A DNA stretch of 38,760 bases from Candidatus Methanophagales archaeon (GCA_003336485.1 QENH01000185.1:1-38760), one strand, 5' to 3'; shown: positions 25,639 through 34,437, counted from the first letter of the stretch. Notes: generated from the sequence alone by a model not told the origin. Numbers and translations: made by a program.

Positions 25639-25667
25639 GTTTAGGGGTTTTCTTTTACCCCCCTAAC
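25639..25667 (+). terminator. Hairpin terminator after secreted protein gene
   Basis: A GTTTAGGGG/CCCCTAAC stem with a T-rich loop, followed by CTTTATTTTGATC TTTTTT, 32 bp after the stop. Confidence 0.6.
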
Positions 25668-25679
25668 TTTATTTTGATC

Positions 25680-25698
25680 TTTTTTGCGACGCAAAAAA
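25680..25698. repeat. Triloop palindrome (8-3-8)
   Basis: TTTTTTGC, GAC, GCAAAAAA. Same style as the palindrome at 30035-30051 in the CRISPR flank. Confidence 0.65.
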
Positions 25699-25710
25699 AA
25701 TCGAAACTCA

Positions 25711-25727
25711 TATTATTAACAATAATA
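25711..25727. repeat. Triloop palindrome (7-3-7) in promoter region
   Basis: TATTATT, AAC, AATAATA; about 40 bp upstream of the next start, so a regulatory dyad or a TATA-like element. Confidence 0.45.
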
Positions 25728-25768
25728 GATGAATGTATAAGAGTCGAAGGAAATAAAAGGTGAAAAAA

Positions 25769-26824
25769 ATGCACGATAAAAAAGCGAGTAGGGTAAAGAT
25801 CGCAGTTATAGCGACAGCACTAATATTTGTGTTGACGTCTTCGGTATCCGTAATGTCAAGTACGTTAGGAACCAGAAGCGACGTAATAGTACTAAATGCA
25901 AGTGCCACTCCGCCGGTAATAGCGGTGAACACGGATATTACAGAGCTACGAGTTAACGTAGCCGGCATGAACAGTTCAATCGACCTTGTAAAGATAGATC
26001 TATCACCGCTAGGCGGAAATGCAAGCACTATAATGACTCTTATCGGAAACTTCACCGAAGGCAACATAACAGGGTCAAGCTACAACTACAGCACAAACGC
26101 AAGCGTTGAGGGGTCATTCAATTTAACTATCAATGCAACAGACATGAAAGGCAACTACAACAAGTCCGTGTGTTTTTTGCTGGAAGTGAAAAGAATCGTG
26201 ATACCTGTTCCAACAGAGATCCCGGCAATGACGTTCATATCTAACATCTCTTATGACCGAGAATGCACAAACGTCGGGCAGAACGCAACAACCGACTTTT
26301 TCACTGCGACCGAAGTGATAGACAATGCGACATATTATGTAATTAATACAAGCAAACCTACCGGCGGTACTAAGATGTACGTAGATCTTGGCAATAAAAC
26401 AGTTACCATGAGGCGGATAGTGACGGAACCGGGACTAGCGGATTTGTCCTTTGACCCGGAGATAGTAATGCTAGATTTTCCGCTGTGGGCAGGAAAAACG
26501 TGGACGAATACAACTAAAGTCACAGGCGTGATAGCCAATGAAACAGGTGCAAAAATCACAATTAACGCCACTGCAGTAATATCGGGCGCAGTGACAGAGG
26601 AAGTGAACTTGACAGTGCCTTATGGTACGGTTCCTAGCCTAGTACTTGAACTCAATTGCAGTTTCGACGTATTTGACCAGCCGCAAACGCATCAGGAAAA
26701 GTACTGGATAAGCCAAGAGGACAATATGATTTTGATCCCGAAATCAGAACGCTACATCAATGGGAATCTCATGGAAGAACTTGTGCTGATTGATGCTTTC
26801 GCAGTAAATGAGACCGCAAACTGA
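25769..26824 (+). CDS. Secreted protein, paralogue of the chagasin protein middle domain
   Basis: 351 aa from ATG 25769 (AAAGGTGA upstream; the in-frame GTG 9 nt earlier is part of that signal). A signal peptide (about 1-33) precedes an N-terminal beta domain with many N-x-S/T sites. The C-terminal ~195 residues are clearly paralogous to the middle of the previous gene: FDPEIVMLDFPLWAGKTW here against FDPASVGRDFPLWVGKTW there, and the closing NGNLMEELVLID. There is no chagasin or lamin-tail domain. It is a surface protein of unknown role from a local duplication. Confidence 0.78.
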   Translation: MHDKKASRVKIAVIATALIFVLTSSVSVMSSTLGTRSDVIVLNASATPPVIAVNTDITELRVNVAGMNSSIDLVKIDLSPLGGNASTIMTLIGNFTEGNITGSSYNYSTNASVEGSFNLTINATDMKGNYNKSVCFLLEVKRIVIPVPTEIPAMTFISNISYDRECTNVGQNATTDFFTATEVIDNATYYVINTSKPTGGTKMYVDLGNKTVTMRRIVTEPGLADLSFDPEIVMLDFPLWAGKTWTNTTKVTGVIANETGAKITINATAVISGAVTEEVNLTVPYGTVPSLVLELNCSFDVFDQPQTHQEKYWISQEDNMILIPKSERYINGNLMEELVLIDAFAVNETAN

Positions 26825-26884
26825 TTGATGTGCGAAGGAATAACGAGATCTAGGCATTGGTTAACGTACGACCTAAAGCTTTTT

Positions 26885-26911
26885 AAGGGGCTTTCCCCCC
26901 CTTCTTTTTGT
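26885..26911 (+). terminator. Hairpin terminator
   Basis: AAGGGG, a short C/T loop, CCCCTT, then CTTTTTG. It lies 60 bp after the stop of the paralogue. An A/T-rich dyad TTTTTTT-CAAG-AAAAAAA follows at 26921-26938. Confidence 0.6.
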
Positions 26912-27008
26912 AATAAATGCTTTTTTTCAAGAAAAAAAATCAAAAAACGCAAAGGAATAATAAATAATAAACATTTAACTTTTTTATTTAGTAGATAAGG
27001 TGATAAAA

Positions 27009-27941
27009 ATGGTGGAACAGCTTCCGGAAGAAGGTAAAATATGGTTCAATGGCGTGTTTGTGGATTGGAAAGACGCGCAAGTGCATGTTCTCGCGCATGG
27101 CTTGCATTATGGGTCTGGCGTTTTCGAGGGTATACGATGTTATGCAACGGAGAAAGGCTCATTCATCTTCAGGCTAAAGGAGCATGTAGACCGGATGTAT
27201 CGGTCCGCGGCGTTGTATAAGATGGAAATACCATATACCAAGGATGTCATGACGGACGCAATAAAGGAAACCGTTCGTATAAATGGATTTGATGCTTGTT
27301 ACATAAGACCTATTGCTTTCTATGGGTACCATCACCTGGGTGTGAACCCAGCAGGCAATCCTGTGGATTGCGCTATTGCAACATGGCGGTGGGGTGCTTA
27401 TCTTGGCGAAAACGCGTTAGAAAACGGTATAAGATGTATATTCTCATCATGGTGCAGAATAGACCCAAAAACATTGCCGGTTACTGCAAAGGCGACAGGA
27501 CATTATCTGAATTCGCAGTTGGCTGTGTTCGAAGCAACAGAAAGAGGAGTTGACGAAGCGATAATGCTCGATATTAACGGCTATGTGGCTGAAGGTCCGG
27601 GCGAGAATATATTTGCAGTAAAAAATGCAGTAATATATACACCGGAAGCGGAATCCGCTATTCTGCCCGGCATCACTCGTGATTCTGTGATCACTATTGC
27701 ACGTGATATTGGCTATGAGGTGGTAGAGAAGCCAATAACGAAGGAGGAACTGCTATCTGCTGATGAGGCGTTCTTCACCGGTACTGCAGCAGAAGTATCG
27801 CCAATACGCGAGATAGACGATGTAACAATAGGCGAAGGCAAGCGAGGGGAACTGACGAGCAGGATACAGAAGAAGTTCTTTGACGTTGTAAACGCAAAAG
27901 AGGATAAGTATATGAGCTGGCTGGAGCAGGTAAGTATATGA
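27009..27941 (+). CDS. ilvE: Branched-chain amino acid aminotransferase
   Basis: 310 aa from ATG 27009 (AAGGTGAT upstream). Fold-type IV PLP aminotransferase catalysing the last step of Val/Leu/Ile synthesis with glutamate. Signatures: HGLHYGSGVFEGIRCY at the N-terminus, the PLP lysine in VTAKATGHYLNSQLA, EGPGENIF, and FFTGTAAEVSPIREID. Its stop overlaps the start of the DUF166 gene by 4 bp (ATGA), a coupled pair. Confidence 0.94.
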   Translation: MVEQLPEEGKIWFNGVFVDWKDAQVHVLAHGLHYGSGVFEGIRCYATEKGSFIFRLKEHVDRMYRSAALYKMEIPYTKDVMTDAIKETVRINGFDACYIRPIAFYGYHHLGVNPAGNPVDCAIATWRWGAYLGENALENGIRCIFSSWCRIDPKTLPVTAKATGHYLNSQLAVFEATERGVDEAIMLDINGYVAEGPGENIFAVKNAVIYTPEAESAILPGITRDSVITIARDIGYEVVEKPITKEELLSADEAFFTGTAAEVSPIREIDDVTIGEGKRGELTSRIQKKFFDVVNAKEDKYMSWLEQVSI

Positions 27942-28618
27942 ATAACCAAATCTACATACTCTATCACGGCTCGTTTGGCGAGCTGGTAACAGGCCATCTG
28001 GCTATGAGCGAGCTTGCAGATCGGATAGTAGGACTCTATGATCTCAAAGTTGCGTCCGTATCGCTTGACGATCCTGAGAGCGACATGCCGGAAGACATAC
28101 CACTATTCGAGTGTGATCTACTATTAGTGCTTGGGATACTCCCGAAGGCTGGTGACCTCGTCCCGATAATAGCATCGAGAACAGGCGCAAAGGCGGTTAT
28201 ATGGCCTATTGAGGACCCGAACTTGATACCCGAGGGGCGGTATACAATAGAGGACGAGCTAAACAAGAATGGCATACACGTGGAATTCCCGGAACCGCTT
28301 TGTACTCTGGATACGAGCGAGAATGAGATAGTTAATACTTTTGCCGTGCATTTTGGTATGCCCAAATTCGAACTGCGAGTTAATGCGAAGAACATGATCA
28401 TCGAGGAGGTGAAGGTCATTAGGGATACACCTTGCGGTACGGCGTCAAAGATTGGACCGAAGATCGTTGGTATGTCATGCAAGGATATGAAATCACTTGA
28501 GGATAAGGTGATGCAGATGCATGATAACGAGTGCGTGGCCTATATGGGCCCGGATAGACCAATAATGCAGCAAGCGGGTAGATTGCTCGCAGATGCGATA
28601 AAAGAAGGGCTAGTATAA
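27938..28618 (+). CDS. DUF166 family protein
   Basis: 226 aa, an archaeal DUF166 protein (once tentatively called thymidylate synthase; that activity is not established). It has an alternating alpha/beta pattern with conserved-looking CDLLLVLGILPKAGDL, GAKAVIWPIEDPN, CTLD, and the late TPCGTASKIGPKIVGMSC. These Cys/Thr motifs suggest a redox or metal-binding site. Translationally coupled to ilvE. Confidence 0.85.
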   Translation: MNNQIYILYHGSFGELVTGHLAMSELADRIVGLYDLKVASVSLDDPESDMPEDIPLFECDLLLVLGILPKAGDLVPIIASRTGAKAVIWPIEDPNLIPEGRYTIEDELNKNGIHVEFPEPLCTLDTSENEIVNTFAVHFGMPKFELRVNAKNMIIEEVKVIRDTPCGTASKIGPKIVGMSCKDMKSLEDKVMQMHDNECVAYMGPDRPIMQQAGRLLADAIKEGLV

Positions 28619-28866
28619 AATTGTACCTAACGTCACCGGGCTTTTAATCTTTGATCTATTACGTATTATCAATTACGAATCGAATGTTGTATTTATCGCG
28701 GGAATGTACGGGAGGGTAAAGTTGCTGAAGCGGTGGAAGAAAATATCAGAAACCTGTAAAGAGCTCGATATTGAGATTATAGACATGGCTGGGTAGTGGT
28801 GTAGAAGTATATGTCGAAAAGCTTTTATAATCCTGTGACATGCCGGTAATAACAGGGTATTTTAAG
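28619..28866. other. Intergenic region with short coding relic
   Basis: Two overlapping plus-strand frames near 28700-28797 read protein-like (VREGKVAEAVEENIR; KRWKKISETCKELDIE) and end in stops, without starts. This is likely a decayed gene end that I cannot name. The rest is empty. Confidence 0.3.
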
Positions 28867-29043
28867 TCATCGGCGGTCGTGCTTAAGTACAGGCCTTGTA
28901 CTTATATCTTTAACAATCGCGGTAAGTGCTTTTGCCTCCAGTGGTGAACAGCTCAATCCCCCAATCGCTTCTTGTTGGAACTGCCGGTCCCGTGTCTTAA
29001 AAGACAGTCTATGAAATCTTTCCTTTTCATGCTTCCTTTTCAT
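28867..29043 (-). pseudogene. N-terminal fragment of a DUF1670 mobile-element protein
   Basis: 58 codons from ATG 29043. The sequence KERFHRLSFKTRDRQF, then QEAIGGLSCSPLEAKAL, matches how DUF1670 proteins begin (F..E...GL.CSPFEA). The family is normally about 250-300 aa, ending in an HTH, and is linked to transposable elements. Here the frame stops after DRR at 28867, so only the first fifth remains. It sits 99 bp downstream of another decayed HTH gene on the same strand. Confidence 0.6.
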
Positions 29044-29141
29044 TTTCCAGTACCTCTGTTTTGATTATATTTATCAACCAATGCGGAAGTACTGGCCATT
29101 TGTAGGGATTTCTGAAATAGTACCTTTTTTGCAATATTAGA

Positions 29142-29822
29142 TTATGTGGTTCCAACCGTAAAAACTAATCTTTTGCCATCTATATCTTCTACCGGTTTTT
29201 CCGTTAACCAATTACAAAGACGTTCAATTCTCTTTTGGAATGCTCTGTTCCTGATAGGCGCAAGCTCCACGATCTTTGTCGAAGACGCTATGAATCTCCT
29301 CTGGCACTTCTGATGATTTTTGTGTTTTAACTTCGACCGAATGTTCTTGAGATGTAAGCCCTCTATTTTCTAATTGAGCACGTTTTATCTCTGGGATGTG
29401 AGATAAATAGATGTAATCAAAACTTTCCTTAATACGAGCGATTTCACCCTGTTTCAGAAGTTTAAGGAGGATTCCCCTGCACATCACGGCGGTGATTTGT
29501 TCCAACTGTTTTGCGGACAGACCACGATCACTAGTGTTAATGAGATGAGGGATGGTCTTTGCGGTATTTCCATGTATGGAAAATATAATTCCTTTGTATG
29601 ACCAGAATCCATATCGATTGGTATTTCCTATGAATTGTTTGAGAGCAAGATATCGATGATTGTGGTTGAGGCTTGTAAGGCGCGAATGTTTCTTGATTTT
29701 CCTTTGGAGTGCTTGTCTCGTAATACCGAAGTGTGAAGTTACTTGTTCCCAAGTCACGACACGATGCTTCTTTTTAAAAAAAAAACTGATACCTCCCCTT
29801 CCGTCACTATTGGGGTTCGCAT
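29142..29822 (-). pseudogene. Frameshifted HTH protein of mobile-element type
   Basis: The longest open part (29224-29757) encodes an HTH segment (WEQVTSHFGITRQALQRKIKK), then RYGFWSYKGIIFSIHGNTAKT and a second winged-helix-like block. This family often accompanies DUF1670 or insertion elements, as I remember it. Two shifts are visible. At the 5' end a natural start ATG at 29822 (MRTPIVTEGEVSVF) is separated from the body by a T10-A5 homopolymer. At the 3' end a +1 shift near 29285 would restore VELAPIRNRAFQKRIERLCN to a stop at 29142. Either real decay or homopolymer sequence errors. Confidence 0.6.
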
Positions 29823-29851
29823 ATTTGATCGATTAATAGATATGGGCGAGG

Positions 29852-29862
29852 AGATATATAAA
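29852..29862 (-). promoter_or_regulatory. TATA-like element of HTH pseudogene
   Basis: The minus strand reads ACTTTATATATC about 30 bp before ATG 29822, supporting that upstream start. Confidence 0.4.
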
Positions 29863-29968
29863 GTTTTCTTATTTTAGGCGCCTATTGTTAGCAACTTAAA
29901 CACAAATTACCGAAAAGATTATATACAATGATATAATTTCGAAATCCCTAAATTATCTATCAAAACAT

Positions 29969-30133
29969 TCTTTCTGAAGAAAAACTCTTCACAAACAACT
30001 TTTCTTTCATAAAGAAAGTTTGACCAAAGAAACATTTTTGCTGCGCAAAAACATGGTAATTCGTTTTTGGTGAAGTGTAACTTCACCAAAATAAACTGTT
30101 TTTTTGATTAAACCTTTTTCTAAAAGGTTTGAT
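29969..30133. other. Conserved flank of CRISPR array 1 with four triloop palindromes
   Basis: Four dyads, each with a 3-nt centre: 30001-30017 (TTTCTTT/AAAGAAA), 30035-30051 (TTTTTGC/GCAAAAA), 30065-30091 (12-bp arms, TTTTGGTGAAGT/ACTTCACCAAAA) and 30110-30130 (AAACCTTTT/AAAAGGTTT). The last ends 3 bp before the first repeat. The flank of array 2 shares three of the four. If the crRNA handle is ATTGAAAC (minus strand), this is the trailer side and the hairpins may end transcription. If the array is read in the plus direction, it is the leader. Confidence 0.75.
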
Positions 30134-30632
30134 GTTTCAATCCCCTATTAGTCGGGTCTCACTTTTACACCACGCGGAACTTTTGAACGACAGAAGGATC
30201 ATTACAGATATTGAGTTTCAATCCCCTATTAGTCGGGTCTCACTTTTACACGCAGGAAAATGGTATTGCTGGAACTGTGGATATTCGGGAGAGTTTCAAT
30301 CCCCTATTAGTCGGGTCTCACTTTTACACACAAAATGTCTCACATAGCAATGTCCGCAGTAGTAGCACTGTTTCAATCCCCTATTAGTCGGGTCTCACTT
30401 TTACACTACCCTCTGTATATATATCAGAATGCTGGACAAAGAATTTGTTTCAATCCCCTATTAGTCGGGTCTCACTTTTACACGCGTTGGATTGCAATTG
30501 GAAACGATGGGGGCAGTAAGTTTCAATCCCCTATTAGTCGGGTCTCACTTTTACACATGTTCCAAGAAAAAGAAGGGTTAAACAACATAAAAAAAGTTTC
30601 AATCCCCTATTAGTCGGGTCTCACTTTTACAC
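30134..30632 (-). CRISPR. CRISPR array 1, 7 repeats of 37 bp, 6 spacers
   Basis: Repeats start at 30134, 30215, 30293, 30370, 30447, 30520 and 30596 and are all identical. On the plus strand each begins GTTTCAATCCCC and ends CTCACTTTTACAC. Spacers are 44, 41, 40, 40, 36 and 39 bp. The strand is inferred: the minus-strand repeat ends in ATTGAAAC, the usual 8-nt crRNA handle of type I-B/III systems, and a minus-strand TATA lies at about 30718-30728. Cas2 lies 368 bp to the right. Lengths fit a type III-style array. Confidence 0.97.
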
Positions 30633-31000
30633 CCCGTCTTTCCAGCCCTCTCCGCCGAGATAGAAGAAGCGCTTCGCCACTTCTATTTTCCATTTACAGA
30701 GATGACATAACTTATACGTATATAAAAAGATTTCGAAAATTAACGATTGGCGATAATCTCCATTTCACCACCATAAGATTAGGCATACCGAAAAATACGA
30801 AAAATTGTGAGAACGAAAGTTTTCATTTTTTGCGCCCTCACAGCAGTCCGTAGCTTTGCGATAATCTCCCGGGTATTTCACACTCTTGGAGATAATCGCC
30901 AACATTTGGAGCTCTCTCAGAGCGTGAAACAGGATTCAGCACAAAACATCTCACATTTCCCCGGTTTCGCTATTTAATATATACTTTTGGTTTTTGGCCG
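30633..31000. promoter_or_regulatory. Putative leader of CRISPR array 1
   Basis: 368 bp between array 1 and the cas2 stop, without an ORF. A minus-strand TATA (TTTTTATATA, about 30719-30728) would start transcription about 60 bp before the first repeat. A 15-bp motif (T)GCGATAATCTCC occurs at 30747-30761 and 30855-30869, and inverted at 30888-30902; the last two form a 12-bp near-perfect stem. A GAAGCGCTTC palindrome lies near 30666-30675. A second minus-strand TATA-like element is near 30975. Confidence 0.55.
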
Positions 31001-31276
31001 TCACACCAGATGAAACTTAGCCACTTCAGTTAGCTCACCCCATCCTAACAAGACCACTTTCTTCACACAAGCGTTACAAAGTTGATAGACCCTTATGCTA
31101 TCATTACCTTCTGCGAACGGCTTCAGCAAGGTAATAATCTTCTCGAGCGTCTTTGCATCAACACGGCACTCGAAAACGCTATACTGCACCCGCTTGCCGT
31201 AGTCCGCGAGCACATTCGCTACTCTACGCCGCGTTCTATCATCCGAAATGTCATACGAAATTACTACATACCTCAT
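31001..31276 (-). CDS. cas2: CRISPR-associated protein Cas2
   Basis: 91 aa ferredoxin-fold subunit of the Cas1-Cas2 integrase. The first strand MRYVVISYDISDD carries the conserved Asp (D9). RRVANVLADYGKRVQYSVFEC is the family signature (quoted here to its end, with the Cys-Arg-Val following). The C-terminus is RVYQLCNACVKKV. It starts 53 bp after the cas1 stop. It ends the minus-strand cas run and faces array 1. Confidence 0.95.
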   Translation of the reverse strand: MRYVVISYDISDDRTRRRVANVLADYGKRVQYSVFECRVDAKTLEKIITLLKPFAEGNDSIRVYQLCNACVKKVVLLGWGELTEVAKFHLV

Positions 31277-31329
31277 TTAGCACCCTTCCCCTTCCTCCCC
31301 TCTCCCCTCTCCTAAGAGATTCTCCCCGT

Positions 31330-32319
31330 TTAGCGCACCAAAAACGGCTGATATAGCCCCCTATTAATCACCGCGTGCTCCAAATGCTCCACTTGCATGC
31401 GGAAAAGCTTACGATAGCTGGTGTAAGTATCTTTTACCTTAAATGGCTTTTCCATACGCTCTTCATAGTGGTTAAGGAATCGCCTAAATGAGTCTTTGTT
31501 CAATAAAACAGCACCGTTGCTTTCGTTATGGAAATCGGTTTCTTTAATACTCTCTTTATTTATCAATGTCAGAACAAGTCCGTCAATTACAGGGTAACGG
31601 AATTCCTCTACCAGGTCCAAGGGAAGCGATTGCCGGCCATATCTCAACCCATGCAGGAAGCCAATAAACGGATCGAAACCTGTGGACTCAACTAAAGCCG
31701 CTATTTCGTTGGTGATGAGGACATAACCAAGGCTTAATAACGCATTCGTGGGATCTAAAGGCGGATGCCTGGTCCGCTTTTCAAACGCGAAATTATGCGA
31801 TAGCATCTTAGCAAAGCAGCGATAGTAAGCGCCAGTGCTTGCTCCTTCCAGACCCATAATAGAGGATATTGTTTTCTTATTAGGAATAGAAGCGAGAGCA
31901 TTTGTAATTGTGTCCAACTCAGATACGAAATCTATCTCGGGATGATTCCTCTGATAGCGCAGGATAAGAGTGCGCAGGTTCTTCTGTTTTGTCACAACAA
32001 TACTTTTCGCTATCATTAGCTTGAACTCATCATCCTTATAACGATCATATTGGGCTAACCGCAAGAAGACATTCTTTGACTCTACAGGAGTTAGCTTACC
32101 TTTAAGCCGGCCATGTACAGATAGGAAGCTCACGTCTATGCCGCTATTCAGAAGAAAGCTGATAGCCTGTGTGCTGAGCTGTACGGCGCCAAATATGAGT
32201 ACCCTGTCTATATCAAAAGCAGGCACCTCAAGTAGGGTGGTACCACCCTTCTCCACTACAAGCCTTTGCGACGTCTTCCTCAGCTTCGAGCCTTGCTCGG
32301 TCAGATATAGTGTAGACAT
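31330..32319 (-). CDS. cas1: CRISPR-associated integrase Cas1
   Basis: 329 aa. The N-terminal beta domain (TLYLTEQGSKLRKTSQRLVV) precedes the helical catalytic domain. Metal ligands are E158 in MGLEGAST, H223 in GFLHGLRYGR, and an acidic residue in the LDLVEEFRYPVID segment (D235/E238). With Cas2 it inserts new spacers. There is no RT or Cas6 fusion within Cas1 itself; the RT-primase gene stops 2 bp upstream, so cas1 is translationally linked to it. Confidence 0.96.
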   Translation of the reverse strand: MSTLYLTEQGSKLRKTSQRLVVEKGGTTLLEVPAFDIDRVLIFGAVQLSTQAISFLLNSGIDVSFLSVHGRLKGKLTPVESKNVFLRLAQYDRYKDDEFKLMIAKSIVVTKQKNLRTLILRYQRNHPEIDFVSELDTITNALASIPNKKTISSIMGLEGASTGAYYRCFAKMLSHNFAFEKRTRHPPLDPTNALLSLGYVLITNEIAALVESTGFDPFIGFLHGLRYGRQSLPLDLVEEFRYPVIDGLVLTLINKESIKETDFHNESNGAVLLNKDSFRRFLNHYEERMEKPFKVKDTYTSYRKLFRMQVEHLEHAVINRGLYQPFLVR

Positions 32320-32321
32320 AT

Positions 32322-34436
32322 TCAGAGCTTAATCACCCACTCACATTTATTACCGGCTTTTTTCCTTCTCTCAAGAACGCCATATACGGTAGTTATGCTA
32401 TCTGTTCCAGCCTTGTCGAAATAAGAACCCATGTCTGCTTCGATGCGTTCTATGCTCTTCTCAACCCCGGTTAACTGCTTCCTTAGCTCGATATAGCTCT
32501 TTAACTTCGTATTTATATCTTCGGGAATAACATTATCCTCTCGAGCGACAGTGCTTTCCACAGTAAGTGATTCTGGCGGCCATACTTTTGGCTGCTTAAG
32601 AGCATGAAGCAGAGGCGACGGATAACCTCCAAGCGGGACTTTAAAAACGCAATTGCAGCCCAAATCCAGGGCTATGTCTTCGTGTTTCTCCCTTATCTTT
32701 GGACAACTGATTGGGAACGACTTCATCTTCCTTATCTTCTTCTCGGTATACTGATAGTCATAATTGATGCAGTTGCTTATCACCTTATGCAGGAAATCTT
32801 TCCCCTCTTGCCCTAGATGCCCAAAGGTGTAAAGCAATGTAACTCGCTCAGAATTATTGAGATAATGTGTTTCCTTAGCTTTGTTCACCAGATGTCTTAT
32901 CACGTTACAGCCGGCGAGCACACTTTGTACTAACGGTGATTCTACCGCCTTCTTTTTTGGTGCAGCACGAGATTTAACGCGATATGTTAAGAGTATTTCC
33001 TCCACTTTCTGCTGACTTATATGACTAACCTGAGAAAGTGCAACCATCTGCTCAGGCAACGGATTACCTTCTCGATCGAGGAATATGCACCTCCTGTTCG
33101 TTCTTTTATGGATGCCCAGAGGCAGTTTAATCAGTGGCCCATAACCTTTTCCTTTCAATTTATCGTAATTGGGGAATATCTCCCAGTGTATTCCGCTACT
33201 GGGCTTACCCGCTCTTTCGGCGATAAATTTGAGTAAACTTCGTGCTAATTTAGCTGCTACTGGGCTATCAAAGAAGAACCAGAGATGACGTCCTTTGTAG
33301 CCACTATCTTCGATGAGCACGGGGAGTTTCAGATCGTCACATACCGAAGCTATCCGAATAGCATCGTGATGTGTAAGCAGATGAAGCTTTTTAGATTCCT
33401 GCTCATCCTTTGCGTATTCCAGAAGTGCTTTTTGGCTTATATCTATGTCAATGACCGCGAGAGAAACACGATCCTCATCATCCAGCAGATATAACCCTAG
33501 GGTCTTTCTACCTTCAAGGTGATTTCTTAGCTCTTCCGCGCTTAAGGATCGGTTTACCGGATAAAAACCTCTTCTTCCTTTCTCATCTACCCATTGGTAT
33601 GCGAAAAAGTCTACCCTCCCTCGGAACAGAGAGGCGAATAGGGACACCTCGTCTTCAGAAAAGATTAGCGGCTGCGGTGGCTCTGCCGGTGTGGGAAGTG
33701 CAGTTATGGGCTGCTCTTCTGGTTCTACGTGCAGGTCCAACTTTTCTGCTTTTTTGTATGATTCCTGGGCCAGACCATATTCTCCAAGTTCCGCATAGCA
33801 AAAAGCTAAGTCGCGATAGGGTTGTGCTAACTCGGGACAGAAGTGAATGAGCTTTTTCAATCGTTCAATAGAGGCATAAACATTCTCATCCACCAACTGT
33901 AACTGTTTCAGGGACTCTTTTGCCTGGAAATGGTCTGGCACGAGTGCTAAAGCATGGGAAAAATTATCTAACGCTTCTTCTCTCAGCCCTAAGGTCTGTG
34001 CCAGATGCCCCAACCGATACCAAATATCTGCATGATCAATAGTAAAATCCTTTCGCTTACTGAGCAGTTTCTTAGCATTATCTTCATCGTCAAGTTCCAG
34101 GCTCATCTCTATCAGAGCGATTAAAGCAATTAGGTTTTCCGGTTCTATACCGCGACAGGTATGGAAATAGCTAGTCCAACCTCTTATGCTCTGTTTCAAA
34201 TCTTCGATTCGATCACTGATGTTTTTTCTTGTAGCTGCTTGTGCAATCTCATGCAGCTTTTGGCTGATAGCGCCAATGGCTTTTTTACTTGGTCCTTTAC
34301 CGTTAGCGTCAATGTAATAACCCAAAAATATAAAACCTTCTCGGATTGGGATGAGCTTGGTCTTCTTCTCATTCAGATTAAGCTTTAGTGCCCGTAACGT
34401 AGCCGCGGTATCAGCTAATGCATTGCCTATTTTTCC
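32322..34436 (-). CDS. C-terminal part of RT fusion: RT thumb + TPR + AEP primase with PriL-C-like Cys set
   Basis: 704 codons in the -1 frame relative to the RT ORF. The first ~40 residues continue the RT ([13 protein letters not shown]...[10 protein letters not shown], the FLG motif). The in-frame TTG at 34325 is therefore not a start. Counting from that TTG, residues 60-200 hold TPR-like helices ([20 protein letters not shown]). A PriS-like archaeo-eukaryotic primase domain follows: hhhDhD at D293/D295 (LAVIDIDIS), GRHLWFFF with H347, and [16 protein letters not shown]-terminal region has four spaced Cys (473, 519, 541, 557/559) in a helical context like the PriL-C 4Fe-4S domain. This is a CRISPR-associated primase-polymerase (CAPP-like). 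Stop 2 bp before cas1. Confidence 0.85.
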   Translation of the reverse strand, partial: GKIGNALADTAATLRALKLNLNEKKTKLIPIREGFIFLGYYIDANGKGPSKKAIGAISQKLHEIAQAATRKNISDRIEDLKQSIRGWTSYFHTCRGIEPENLIALIALIEMSLELDDEDNAKKLLSKRKDFTIDHADIWYRLGHLAQTLGLREEALDNFSHALALVPDHFQAKESLKQLQLVDENVYASIERLKKLIHFCPELAQPYRDLAFCYAELGEYGLAQESYKKAEKLDLHVEPEEQPITALPTPAEPPQPLIFSEDEVSLFASLFRGRVDFFAYQWVDEKGRRGFYPVNRSLSAEELRNHLEGRKTLGLYLLDDEDRVSLAVIDIDISQKALLEYAKDEQESKKLHLLTHHDAIRIASVCDDLKLPVLIEDSGYKGRHLWFFFDSPVAAKLARSLLKFIAERAGKPSSGIHWEIFPNYDKLKGKGYGPLIKLPLGIHKRTNRRCIFLDREGNPLPEQMVALSQVSHISQQKVEEILLTYRVKSRAAPKKKAVESPLVQSVLAGCNVIRHLVNKAKETHYLNNSERVTLLYTFGHLGQEGKDFLHKVISNCINYDYQYTEKKIRKMKSFPISCPKIREKHEDIALDLGCNCVFKVPLGGYPSPLLHALKQPKVWPPESLTVESTVAREDNVIPEDINTKLKSYIELRKQLTGVEKSIERIEADMGSYFDKAGTDSITTVYGVLERRKKAGNKCEWVIKL

Positions 34437-34437
34437 T
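34427..34437 (-). other. Frameshift point in RT-primase gene (A5 run before TAG)
   Basis: The minus strand reads AGGAAAAATAG. Frame 0 gives GAA AAA TAG; the -1 frame gives GGA AAA ATA GGC and continues. The total length fits exactly one extra base for a continuous ORF. This could be programmed slippage, a mutation, or a homopolymer sequencing error. Confidence 0.7.

Noticed and set aside
30129-30613. Plus-strand open frames across CRISPR array 1
   Set aside because: They are translations of the repeat (FQSPISRVSLLH) and spacers, not genes.
30633-31000. tracrRNA-like anti-repeat next to array 1
   Set aside because: No stretch complementary to the CRISPR repeat was found, and no Cas9/Cas12 is present.
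34196-34325. A separate TPR-primase gene starting at the TTG 34325
   Set aside because: The TTG is inside the RT FLG motif and the frame continues upstream to the RT; it is the second half of a fusion.
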